A stretch of DNA of 42,788 bases from a virus: positions 1 to 42,788 of the IMG/VR virus record IMGVR_UViG_3300050821_003025; one strand, 5' to 3'. Positions 32,258 through 38,928 of the stretch are shown here, piece by piece (position 1 is the stretch's first letter; the number at the start of each line of letters is the position of its first letter). Made by a program: the position numbers and the translations under genes. The notes under the pieces are model-generated. The model was given only the letters and a program-made list of their open reading frames with translations, was not told the DNA's origin and did no database searches.

Positions 32258-33747
32258 AAAGCAGATTGGTAGAAGGTGCGGACGTTCTCGACGAGTTTGG
32301 AGAAGTGGTTCTCGTTAAGTTCGGAGGCGAGGGGCTTGAAACCGGCCTCCAGCGCGGCGAGCGTTGAGGAGCCAACGCCTGCGAAGGGGTCATAAATCGT
32401 TTGCCCCTTGAGGGCAACCGCGTTCATGAGCCATTGCCAGAGCTTAACAGGTTTCGCGAAGGCGTGATCGAAGCGGGTTTCTCGCGGCCCCATCCACCAG
32501 CTGACGCTCTGCGGAGTCACAAGGGTCGCGTTGCCTTTGCGAAGGACCATCGCGGTTTCGCAGGACTTCGTGAAGTTGTATTGGGCACTTTGGTTCAAAC
32601 AGGAAGAAGTCTTCACCCATACAAGGGGCCATCTTTGAACCTTGAATCCAGCGGTCTCCGCAGTCAAGCGGAGTTCGTCGTGCATGTCGAGATCGTACCA
32701 AAGGATGCAGTAGGAGTTTTCCCGCAGGACGCGGAAGGCAGCAGGAACGAAGGCCCGCATTAAGTCCCAATTCTCATCGACGTCGTGCTCCGCAGCAACA
32801 CTCGAAACGTCCATGCCCGTGCCGGATTGTTGAAGATTCCCCATGTCGATGCCGTAGGGAATGTCGGTGATGATGTGGTCGATGGATTCCGCTGCGCGGC
32901 CGGACATGAAAGCGAGGCAGTCTCCTGCGTTGCAAACAGCCCCGACGGCGTTCTGTAAAAATACTGACTCTTCAAGTTTATTAAAGTCCGTTAAAATAAC
33001 TTCCAGAGTTGAGGCTACAATGGCTGGCGCCTTCGCGCCCGGCAGGTACAGCGCGGGCTTCAAACCGATGCCCTCACCGCCGACGAATGCCGCACCACCG
33101 GAACGGGGAGGGGCTTCGCTAAACAGTTCATCATCAGTCGTTGGGGTCGAAGGAAGGAGCGCACGTGCCCCATTCATCGTCGCAAGCGCGAGGAGCTTGT
33201 TGGCTTCTTTCTCCTTCCGTTCGAGGAGGACTTTCATTGCCTCGGACAGAGAAAGGCACTCTTCAATCTCTGCGTCCTTCGCGGCTAGACGAGCGGCGAG
33301 GGTAACACAATACGATACGTGTCCCACGGAAACACCGAGGAGTTCCCCAGTTTGCCTCTGCGTCCACTGCGTGGCTTCTTTTGACAAAATTTTCTGTCTC
33401 CCCGTGAGTTCGTGAATGCGAGCAACAGCTTGTACTCGTTCTCGCCAATCAAAATCTTTCCGTCGGATGTTCTCTTCAACTTCGAGGATGCGGAGTCGGT
33501 CTTCCGAAAGCGCCTCCAAGTAAGTAACATCAATTTCCGTCCACCCAAGGGCCTGCGCTGCGCGTAGGCGAGAGCCTCCAGCAACCAGTTTATTATCAAT
33601 TGTGACGACAATTGGCTGAATGAGACCTTCACGGGAGATGCTTTCGGTGAGTTCATCGAGGTGGGAGTAGTCCGCGCGGATGCGACCAGAGGCGTCGATG
33701 GACGAGATTGGGATTCGAACGCGGAGGGGTTGGAGTGGTTGGGTCAT
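32197..33747 (-). CDS. ParB-domain DNA methyltransferase fusion, 516 aa
   Basis: The N-terminal 120 residues are ParB/Srx-like (GLIQPIVV, GGSRLRAAQALGW at 57-69, EENIRRKDF) followed by a helix-turn-helix (RQTGELLGVSVGHVSYCVTL, 131-150). After a linker comes a beta-class amino methyltransferase: motif IV is DIPY (295-298, instead of the usual DPPY) and motif I is DPFAGVG (453-459). It probably methylates adenine N6 or cytosine N4 to protect the genome or mark sites. ParB-methyltransferase fusions are known in phages, but their site choice is mostly undetermined. It is a candidate reader of the dispersed palindromes. Confidence 0.88.
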   Translation of the reverse strand: MTQPLQPLRVRIPISSIDASGRIRADYSHLDELTESISREGLIQPIVVTIDNKLVAGGSRLRAAQALGWTEIDVTYLEALSEDRLRILEVEENIRRKDFDWRERVQAVARIHELTGRQKILSKEATQWTQRQTGELLGVSVGHVSYCVTLAARLAAKDAEIEECLSLSEAMKVLLERKEKEANKLLALATMNGARALLPSTPTTDDELFSEAPPRSGGAAFVGGEGIGLKPALYLPGAKAPAIVASTLEVILTDFNKLEESVFLQNAVGAVCNAGDCLAFMSGRAAESIDHIITDIPYGIDMGNLQQSGTGMDVSSVAAEHDVDENWDLMRAFVPAAFRVLRENSYCILWYDLDMHDELRLTAETAGFKVQRWPLVWVKTSSCLNQSAQYNFTKSCETAMVLRKGNATLVTPQSVSWWMGPRETRFDHAFAKPVKLWQWLMNAVALKGQTIYDPFAGVGSSTLAALEAGFKPLASELNENHFSKLVENVRTFYQSALCLQTPTTASSASETNSKST

Positions 33748-33956
33748 TTTGATTGTGTGCCAAGGTAAATTTTAGCTTCGCGGTTGTTGAAGGCATAACG
33801 AAGTTGCACGCTTGCCGCGTGGACATGACGGGCGAATGTTAGTGCCTTGACACGCTGACTGCCTTCTTTGTTTTGACAACGGTACTGTGCATTGCTCGTC
33901 AGTGCAAGCAGGTCTCGGTATAAGGCACCTGCGCGGAGTTTGAGGTCGTCGTCCAT
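33744..33956 (-). CDS. Hypothetical basic protein, 70 aa
   Basis: The product is a small helical basic protein (LYRDLLALTSNAQYRC, then RVKALTFARHVHAASVQLRY). ATG 33956 is preferred over the upstream TTG 33971. TGA overlaps the methyltransferase ATG. Function is unknown; it could be a nucleic-acid-binding partner given its charge, but no fold is recognised. Confidence 0.6.
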   Translation of the reverse strand: MDDDLKLRAGALYRDLLALTSNAQYRCQNKEGSQRVKALTFARHVHAASVQLRYAFNNREAKIYLGTQSK

Positions 33957-33957
33957 G

Positions 33958-34260
33958 TTAGTTCTTCGCAATTAGTTGATTAAACATGGTTTTGATAGCG
34001 AATTCAAGCGTCACAACAACCCCACCGGATTCAACGGCGACCCGGTCTGCGTGCTTGTAAATCTTAGTTGTCCAGGGCTTCTTCTGCCCTGGCGAACGGA
34101 AGTGTTGCGTTTTGTCCTTAGAGAAGACAAGGTATATTTCGGACGCTTTCTTATCGTAGAGTTTCTCGAACGCATCCTTGAAGTGTTCGGGGGAGAGTTG
34201 ATTGACGTCAGTAATGATCTCTGCCGGCGCCCGGTCGGGTTCAATGTTTGAATTGGGCAT
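33958..34260 (-). CDS. Hypothetical protein, 100 aa
   Basis: The product has a folded C-terminal part with alternating basic and hydrophobic residues (IYLVFSKDKTQHFRS, then VTLEFAIKTMFNQLI) and an acidic N-terminus. ATG 34260 is preferred to TTG 34326 further upstream. It is the first gene after the multi-hairpin region, so that region is its 5' leader. A dispersed palindrome lies over codons 3-9. Confidence 0.62.
   Translation of the reverse strand: MPNSNIEPDRAPAEIITDVNQLSPEHFKDAFEKLYDKKASEIYLVFSKDKTQHFRSPGQKKPWTTKIYKHADRVAVESGGVVVTLEFAIKTMFNQLIAKN
34234..34253 (+). promoter_or_regulatory. Dispersed palindrome site 7
   Basis: GTCGGGTTCAATGTTTGAAT matches the genome-wide element with one change in the GTCGA prefix and one in the right arm. 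It overlaps the first codons of the 100-aa gene on the minus strand. Confidence 0.5.
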
Positions 34261-34393
34261 GGGAAGGGAAATTAAAAGGTAGTAGGCAACGAGTTCGTTA
34301 CTGCATTTGTCCGTCGACACTTGCAAGTTCCTATTCCGGTTACGTTGCTTAAGGAACTATCACTATCGGATTTTATAGCCGACTACTACCAAA

Positions 34394-34546
34394 GTTGAAT
34401 GCAACAGGACGGCTCATCCGTCCGCGAGGCCCGTGTGGCCAAGGTTCAGTCCTTGTGGAAGGCGGAGTGCCTTAGTTATACAGCGCGGATTCCCGCACTT
34501 TCAGTTTCCTCTTCCCACGTGGTGGCGCACCCACCGAGCTGTTGCA
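34394..34546 (-). ncRNA. Multi-hairpin RNA domain (leader or processed RNA candidate)
   Basis: Read on the minus strand, TGCAACAG (34546-34539) can pair with CTGTTGCA (34407-34400) and enclose six local hairpins: GGTGG/CCACC (34535-34521), GCGG/CCGC (34496-34485), AAGGC/GCCTT (34473-34459), CAAGG/CCTTG (34455-34440), GGCC/GGCC (34440-34428) and GGACGG/CCGTCC (34423-34407). The 3' arm of the closing stem can instead fold locally as GTTG-CATT-CAAC (34405-34394), so two states are possible. It lies between the stop of the ssDNA-binding gene and the next start. No protein frame covers it. Not a tRNA. Confidence 0.55.
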
Positions 34547-34552
34547 AGTGAA

Positions 34553-34987
34553 TCATCCTTTCTTGACGAACCGCGCAATGCGGTTTTGCTGACCGTACTG
34601 GTCACTGGTCTCAACCGTCACACGGACGCTACCAGTATTCCCAATGAATTGGGACACAGGCATGAACGTCCCAGCCTTCGTTCCTGTGAAGCATTCTTTG
34701 AACGCCGCGAGGGACGAAGCGGGCTTGTATTTGTCCGTCTCCACGAGCGAGATCGTGTGAAAGATCGGGAAGCCCGGATTCACAGTTTTCCCGTCGATGG
34801 CGGTGGTGGGTTGAGTCAGCGCGAGTTTCGCGTTGCAGTTGTGGCCTGTGCCCTTCTTGTTCGGTTCGATCTTCATTTCGGCAACCGAGACCTCGTAAAG
34901 TCCGGCGGGGATTATGGAAAATCCCGTTGAGACGTTGGTGAGGTCGAGGCTGTCAAGACTCGAAAGGATGTCGATTTCAGTGGACAT
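34553..34987 (-). CDS. ssDNA-binding protein candidate (DUF669-like), 144 aa
   Basis: The N-terminal third (FSIIPAGLYEVSVAEMKIEP followed by NKKGTGHNCN) matches the 'PAG.Y.V.I...E....KKGTG..L...' opening of DUF669-type OB-fold proteins that accompany phage annealing recombinases. The C-terminus is basic (QQNRIARFVKKG). It probably coats single-stranded DNA during replication and recombination together with the Sak4-like ATPase two genes upstream. No Shine-Dalgarno precedes ATG 34987. Its 3' side leads straight into the multi-hairpin domain. Confidence 0.65.
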   Translation of the reverse strand: MSTEIDILSSLDSLDLTNVSTGFSIIPAGLYEVSVAEMKIEPNKKGTGHNCNAKLALTQPTTAIDGKTVNPGFPIFHTISLVETDKYKPASSLAAFKECFTGTKAGTFMPVSQFIGNTGSVRVTVETSDQYGQQNRIARFVKKG

Positions 34988-35014
34988 GTTGGTTCTTTGT
35001 GTTGTTTGTTTAGC

Positions 35015-35236
35015 TCACAGAGCGGGTTGCCCTGCTAAATTTCGGTTTCGGAAGGCTTTGCATTTGTGTAGTATATGACGCTTCTGTGTGAATAAGCGCC
35101 AGCCTTCGGGTGTTTCTTCCCAGTCTAGTGGAAACGCGTGGCAGTATTTACACATGACATCAATGCAATTTTCGTAGTCACCCTCTTCAAGTGCAAGGAG
35201 GTAGTTGTCAAAAGCGACGTCTGCGTGCTGGCCCAT
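35015..35236 (-). CDS. Small Cys/His protein, possible zinc finger, 73 aa
   Basis: Cys 24, Cys 29, Cys 32-His 33 (CKYCH) and His 54, His 57, Cys 59 (HILHKC) provide a likely zinc site. The end is basic (KAFRNRNLAGQPAL), so nucleic-acid binding is possible. It starts one base after the ATPase stop. The family is not recognised. Confidence 0.6.
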   Translation of the reverse strand: MGQHADVAFDNYLLALEEGDYENCIDVMCKYCHAFPLDWEETPEGWRLFTQKRHILHKCKAFRNRNLAGQPAL

Positions 35237-35237
35237 G

Positions 35238-36035
35238 TTAGGTAGTGGTTGTCGAAATTAAAGGCGCGGTGGTTAGTTTCGGGGCGAGGATTGCCCAAAC
35301 TTGGTCGGGGGTCTTGTCGGTGACGTCGGTGGACATTGGGAGGTCCCGGTCGGTGCCGAGGGAAACGTGGAAGCCGGACTGTTGGTGAAGGATTTCGTAT
35401 TTGAGCTTGCCTCCGTTGTTGGTGCATTGCGTGGCCCAAGTATTTGTGAAGAGTCCGCCGAAGTTTTCGCACAAAGAACCCGGCATGTTGACGGTGTAGC
35501 GAAGGCGACCGGTCAACTCGTCTTTGTCGCTTTTCTGGTGCGAGGTGACGACAATGATTTTACCGGTGTTGCGGAGGGCCATGATGAGGGACGTCATGAT
35601 AGTCTTCAAAGGTTGGTAGTCTTGAATCCGCAACCTGTCCAGCTTCTTCCCTTCGTCCTTGAACCCGCACAAGATCAAGTGCCCGATCAACATTTCGGTG
35701 AGGGCCGTCCATCCGTCGAGGACGATAGTTTTGACGAGAGGTTCCTTCGCGGCTTCCTGAATCAGTTTGTAGGCTCGTGCCCAACGAGACGAATCCTTCG
35801 TGGGGAGAAGCATGATGTCGTCGGAGATGTATTTGCCGTCTTTGTCGGTGTAGGGATCGTCAAACCAGAACTTCTTTCCTGGTGCGATACGGACTGCGGA
35901 GTAAAGGTTCCGGTCACAGTCCAGAATCCAAGGGTCGGGGAACGCAAACAAAGTCCTCGTTTTACCAGTTTTTTGTTCACCAACAAGGAGAACCGCGAGT
36001 GAGGTTGAGGGCTTGTAATCGGTTGAAGATTTCAT
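35238..36035 (-). CDS. Sak4-like RecA-fold ATPase, 265 aa
   Basis: A Walker A (VGEQKTGKT, 18-26), a Walker B (KTIVLDGWT, 102-110) and a sensor strand (IIVVTSHQ, 160-167) define a RecA-like ATPase core. Size and motif style match phage AAA_24/Sak4 proteins, which act as single-strand annealing or strand-exchange recombinases with a partner SSB. The C-terminal 45 residues are Thr-rich and poorly folded. It lies between a coiled-coil protein and a putative SSB, and near a RecB/Cas4-like nuclease, forming a recombination set. Confidence 0.8.
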   Translation of the reverse strand: MKSSTDYKPSTSLAVLLVGEQKTGKTRTLFAFPDPWILDCDRNLYSAVRIAPGKKFWFDDPYTDKDGKYISDDIMLLPTKDSSRWARAYKLIQEAAKEPLVKTIVLDGWTALTEMLIGHLILCGFKDEGKKLDRLRIQDYQPLKTIMTSLIMALRNTGKIIVVTSHQKSDKDELTGRLRYTVNMPGSLCENFGGLFTNTWATQCTNNGGKLKYEILHQQSGFHVSLGTDRDLPMSTDVTDKTPDQVWAILAPKLTTAPLISTTTT

Positions 36036-36349
36036 GTTTGAAGCCGCGACAAAATCGAGTTGACGCCATTCCGCGCGACTTGTACCTGGGCACTCAACTC
36101 ATTTAGTCGTTCAAAAACTTGATTCGCTGGTGGCGGTTGCAGACTCTTCTGCGGGTCACACGGCGTGCACGGTTCTTGTCTTACAACATTGTGCAGCCGC
36201 TCTTCAAGTTCAGAAAGCGAAGCCCACAAACTTTGTAGTTGTGAAGACAGTTCGGTAAGTGCGGAAGGAATTTCTCCTTGTGCTGACGGAACGGCGCAAG
36301 GGCCGGTGGAAGTGCTGATTCGCGATGGTGACTGTGTTGCTTGGTTCAT
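36032..36349 (-). CDS. Coiled-coil protein, 105 aa
   Basis: The N-terminal 30 residues are disordered and Ser/Pro-rich. Two helical stretches follow (LTELSSQLQSLWASLSELEE and VFERLNELSAQVQVARNGVN), joined by a CTPC linker. ATGA overlaps on both sides tie it to the ATPase. It may be an oligomeric accessory factor; the family is unknown. Confidence 0.6.
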   Translation of the reverse strand: MNQATQSPSRISTSTGPCAVPSAQGEIPSALTELSSQLQSLWASLSELEERLHNVVRQEPCTPCDPQKSLQPPPANQVFERLNELSAQVQVARNGVNSILSRLQT

Positions 36350-36537
36350 TTTGGATAAGAAATATATTGACCTTTGACGGGCTGAACTTTTGCGGCTTCA
36401 AACTGGACGGCGGTCTTAAGCGCGTTCATAGCCTCAACCACGCTGTGCTCTTCGACCTCCGCCGTCATGTCGATGCGAACGGAGGTGTAGTTGCCGGTGT
36501 TAATGGTGAGGCCGTAGGAAATATTGGTGATTTTCAT
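36346..36537 (-). CDS. Hypothetical protein, 63 aa
   Basis: ATG 36537 overlaps the previous stop (ATGA), which favours it over the in-frame ATG 36558. The product has a beta-alpha pattern (ITNISYGLTINTGNYTSVRI, then EHSVVEAMNALKTAVQFEAA). It could be a small ferredoxin-like or transcription-factor-like domain, but no family is recognised. Confidence 0.6.
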   Translation of the reverse strand: MKITNISYGLTINTGNYTSVRIDMTAEVEEHSVVEAMNALKTAVQFEAAKVQPVKGQYISYPK

Positions 36538-36749
36538 GTTGGAAAGGAGTATTGACATTCAGTTGATAATACAAACCAACCATTATCTAGTTGTATAATT
36601 AAACGTCCTGGTTCTTCTGCATCGTCACGGACGATTGTTCCGTTTAGTTCGCAGGATGTATCGTAGTTAAAACAAACCTTTGTTCGCTTTCCTAGAAACT
36701 TTCCTTGTTTCGGGAAGTGGTCGGGTGTTATATTTTTTACACAACCCAT
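36534..36749 (-). CDS. Hypothetical protein, 71 aa
   Basis: The product is a small beta-barrel-like protein (GKRTKVCFNYDTSCELNGTI, then RLIIQLDNGWFVLSTE). The pattern of a basic strand followed by 'LNGTIVRDD' resembles small SH3-like phage proteins. It starts one base before the nuclease stop and is coupled by ATGA to the next gene. Function is unknown. Confidence 0.6.
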   Translation of the reverse strand: MGCVKNITPDHFPKQGKFLGKRTKVCFNYDTSCELNGTIVRDDAEEPGRLIIQLDNGWFVLSTECQYSFPT

Positions 36750-36750
36750 A

Positions 36751-37653
36751 TTATGTTGGGTTTAAAGGATTCCACGTGACGGTTTTGTAATCCCCACTCG
36801 CAAGCATCGTGGCGCGGTGTTCTGCTGGGAGGACGCAGACGTTGTAGTATTGGCATTCGCCGTATTTACCGACGCACCATTTCGTATGACGCGGCAGATA
36901 CTCTGCTTCAACTCCTGCGAGGAAGCTGGAAATAACGTGAAGTGTGTCTTGCTTCCACTCCTCCAAGTCAGCGTTAGAGAAACGGACTGTATATCGTTGA
37001 AATTCAAAAGCTTTTCCCGTCTTGGTGGGGCGACGGATTCCAAGGGCGTTGACAATGAAGCCTTCGAGGGAGACGCCGAGGGTTTGGGCGACCGCCCACC
37101 CGTAGCCTTTGATTTGAGAACTGAGGTCAAATTCACGGAAGTAGGAAGGACCCATCATGGACGTTGACTTGTGATCAACTCCGTAAAGTTTCTTCTCCAT
37201 TCCTTGTACCACGAGGTCAATCCTGCCCTGCCATACAACCTTGATAGTTCTTTGGCCAAAAACAAACTCTCCAATTGGGACTGCGAAAGGAGTTTCAATA
37301 GCGTTGATCGTGAAGGGCTCTTGCGCATACAACTTCTGATACTCCCCAACGAAACGAACGGCGCAATCATAATTCCGAAACTCTTCCGCGTCAGGCGTCC
37401 ACGTGGAAAACGCATCAGCGGCAACGGCAAGCATGATTTCTGTCTGCGTTTCGACCGGGGAATTGATCGCTTTGTACTTCGCTTCGAGGATTTTGTGGAT
37501 GATACCCCCAAACATGAGGGCTGTGCGTTCTGCGGATTTTTCACGTTTTTGGAGGATGTAGTATTGAGCTTGGCGGGGACAAGTGGTGATGAGTTCGAGG
37601 GCGCTGTTGTCAAGATACAAGACGTCGTCGACGAGCGGGAGTGTTAGTGTCAT
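36751..37653 (-). CDS. PD-(D/E)XK nuclease, RecB/Cas4-like with Fe-S cysteines, 300 aa
   Basis: The nuclease core shows His 53 (GGIIHKILE), Asp 146 (GRIDLVV), Asp 160 and Lys 162 (GVDHKS), and Gln 180 (QIKGYGWA), the order of motifs in PDDEXK_1/RecB-C proteins. Cys 25 (TTCPRQ) and Cys 260, 267 and 273 match the one-plus-three cysteine Fe-S cluster of Cas4 and AddB nucleases. It likely resects or processes DNA ends for recombination with the Sak4-like ATPase. No cas genes are near, so a Cas4 role in CRISPR is not implied. Confidence 0.85.
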   Translation of the reverse strand: MTLTLPLVDDVLYLDNSALELITTCPRQAQYYILQKREKSAERTALMFGGIIHKILEAKYKAINSPVETQTEIMLAVAADAFSTWTPDAEEFRNYDCAVRFVGEYQKLYAQEPFTINAIETPFAVPIGEFVFGQRTIKVVWQGRIDLVVQGMEKKLYGVDHKSTSMMGPSYFREFDLSSQIKGYGWAVAQTLGVSLEGFIVNALGIRRPTKTGKAFEFQRYTVRFSNADLEEWKQDTLHVISSFLAGVEAEYLPRHTKWCVGKYGECQYYNVCVLPAEHRATMLASGDYKTVTWNPLNPT

Positions 37654-37838
37654 AAATAGTCCGCCGCGATGTCACGCTTTGGCTTTGCGCTTCGTGGTTT
37701 GCGGCTTTTGGTTGTTGCTTTGACCTCGGACAGTTCCTCCGAGTCCTCCTCGCCCCGAAGCGTCTTGCTGAAAGTTGGGGGACTTGTCCGCAGGAGCCGC
37801 ATGTGCTGGACAAACGACCGAAGTTGCTCCGGCGACAT
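37650..37838 (-). CDS. Small basic protein, 62 aa
   Basis: ATG 37838 opens a frame ending by ATGA overlap at the nuclease start. The N-terminus is helical (SPEQLRSFVQHMRLLRTSPP) and the C-terminus is rich in Lys and Arg (KSRKPRSAKPKRD). It overlaps the 3' part of the gene at 37672-38112 in another frame by 167 bases. The reading makes sense as its own gene, or as the C-terminal part of that neighbour after a frameshift. Confidence 0.55.
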   Translation of the reverse strand: MSPEQLRSFVQHMRLLRTSPPTFSKTLRGEEDSEELSEVKATTKSRKPRSAKPKRDIAADYL

Positions 37839-38112
37839 GTCGGTCACCGAGGTCTGTAAGAGCGCGTGTACCGGTGCGGTTGCGAATAAAGCCGACGAGG
37901 GCGGCGTGGGAAGTATCCGACCAGCTGGTGAGGCCGGCGTTTCGACAGTCGTGTTCAAGGGCATAAAAGACGGATTGGATGATGTTGACGATGATTCCGG
38001 GGCCGGGGGACAAGGATTGGAGGTATTTGACGCAGGCGGTGGGGACGTCTGCTTGGACGCGGTATTGTGCACCTGCGTCTTTGGTGAAGGGACTAGAAAA
38101 TGATGGAGGCAT
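37672..38112 (-). CDS. Hypothetical protein, 146 aa, overlapping frames
   Basis: The first 95 residues read like a folded protein (AQYRVQADVPTACVKYLQSL, then IIVNIIQSVFYALEHDC, then SHAALVGFIRNRT). After about residue 95 the frame turns into low-quality Gly/Ala/Lys-rich sequence, while the frame one base later becomes protein-like (the 62-aa gene). It may therefore be frameshifted, either really or by sequencing error. ATG 38112 overlaps the end of the previous gene by 20 bases. Function is unknown. Confidence 0.55.
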   Translation of the reverse strand: MPPSFSSPFTKDAGAQYRVQADVPTACVKYLQSLSPGPGIIVNIIQSVFYALEHDCRNAGLTSWSDTSHAALVGFIRNRTGTRALTDLGDRHVAGATSVVCPAHAAPADKSPNFQQDASGRGGLGGTVRGQSNNQKPQTTKRKAKA

Positions 38113-38581
38113 TTGGTTCGTGAGTGATTGCGATATCGTAGTCGAGTTCAAGGGTTGAACTTAACTCCGCCGGGATGCGAGGGACTTCGACACCACCAGC
38201 GATCTTTTTGTTTGAAATAAGAAGGCAGATTGCTTGTAGCTCTGCGGTGCTCCAAGAACTTCTGCTAGTTGTTTCCGTAGTGATTGTGGGAACCACGCTA
38301 TAACCGCCCAAATTTTCATCTCGCGGCGGGGTGGAACCGAGAAACACTTTGCCTTGTGTGTTTGTATACACGGACAAACGACACCAGTCAGGTCTCGCAG
38401 ATTCGTCTCCCCAGTGGAATTTACGGTAGGAAAGTAACGCATCACGAAGTCGCGCAGCGAAAGTAGACGAAGCAAGGCCCGCTGCTGTGACCTCGACAGT
38501 TCTCCCCACGTTTGCGGCGTTGGAGATGATGGTGCGGAAGCGTTCAAAGGAGGGTTGGGAAAGGCGGGAGGGGATGTTCAC
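38093..38581 (-). CDS. Hypothetical protein, 162 aa
   Basis: GTG 38581 overlaps the previous stop (GTGA). The product mixes helices and strands (FAARLRDALLSYRKFHWGDE, then CRLSVYTNTQGKVFLGSTPP) without cysteine or P-loop motifs. Its last part carries dispersed palindrome site 6 in the DNA. The family is not recognised; the position upstream of the nuclease suggests an early role. Confidence 0.6.
   Translation of the reverse strand: MNIPSRLSQPSFERFRTIISNAANVGRTVEVTAAGLASSTFAARLRDALLSYRKFHWGDESARPDWCRLSVYTNTQGKVFLGSTPPRDENLGGYSVVPTITTETTSRSSWSTAELQAICLLISNKKIAGGVEVPRIPAELSSTLELDYDIAITHEPNASIIF
38141..38160 (+). promoter_or_regulatory. Dispersed palindrome site 6
   Basis: GTCGAGTTCAAGGGTTGAAC matches the genome-wide element with both 6-bp arms perfect. 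It lies in the 3' part of the 162-aa gene, about 28 bases before the start of the next gene on the minus strand. Confidence 0.55.
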
Positions 38582-38907
38582 GCAGGTTTAAGTTGCTTAA
38601 TAATTGTTTCTGCCCACTCGTTCATTGTTTTAGCACCGGAACGGGTGAAGTGTTCTTGCCACGTCTTTTTGATTTCGGCCCAGTTAAATCGAAGGGAGGT
38701 TCCCGCGTCGCAAAAACCTTCATTAAGTTGTTTTTCAGTCCAAGCATCGTCGTGACCAGCAAGCCAAGCCTCTGCAATGTAATGGGAAAAATTAAGCGTT
38801 AGTTTATGCTTTTCGCAGAGAGTTATAGAATATGCAACAGGAATACCGTCTTGGTCAGCAAAACGAAACAGACCACAAACAGTTTTGTTTACGATAAAAA
38901 TGCTCAT
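38578..38907 (-). CDS. Hypothetical protein, 109 aa
   Basis: The product has a beta-type N-terminus (SIFIVNKTVCGLFRF) and helical, Trp-rich C-terminus (WAEIKKTWQEHFTRSG, then MNEWAETIIKQLK). The N-terminal 'fivNkTvcG' pattern is of unclear family. TGA overlaps the next GTG. No Shine-Dalgarno is visible. Confidence 0.6.
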   Translation of the reverse strand: MSIFIVNKTVCGLFRFADQDGIPVAYSITLCEKHKLTLNFSHYIAEAWLAGHDDAWTEKQLNEGFCDAGTSLRFNWAEIKKTWQEHFTRSGAKTMNEWAETIIKQLKPA

Positions 38908-38928
38908 GGCTTTTGCGCGGGTGCTTGT

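Noticed and set aside
34394-34546. tRNA, hammerhead or HDV-like ribozyme in the multi-hairpin region
   Set aside because: Loop sizes of 4-6 bases do not fit a tRNA, and the conserved core bases of hammerhead (CUGAUGA and GAAA) were not found in the right order.
35301-36002. 233-codon rightward ORF over the Sak4-like ATPase gene
   Set aside because: The opposite frame carries Walker motifs and coupled neighbours; the rightward ORF is a shadow rich in Val and Gly.
1927-38160. CRISPR array reading of the dispersed repeats
   Set aside because: The copies lie kilobases apart, mostly at gene boundaries or in genes, and no cas gene is present. The Cas4-like nuclease stands alone in a recombination set.
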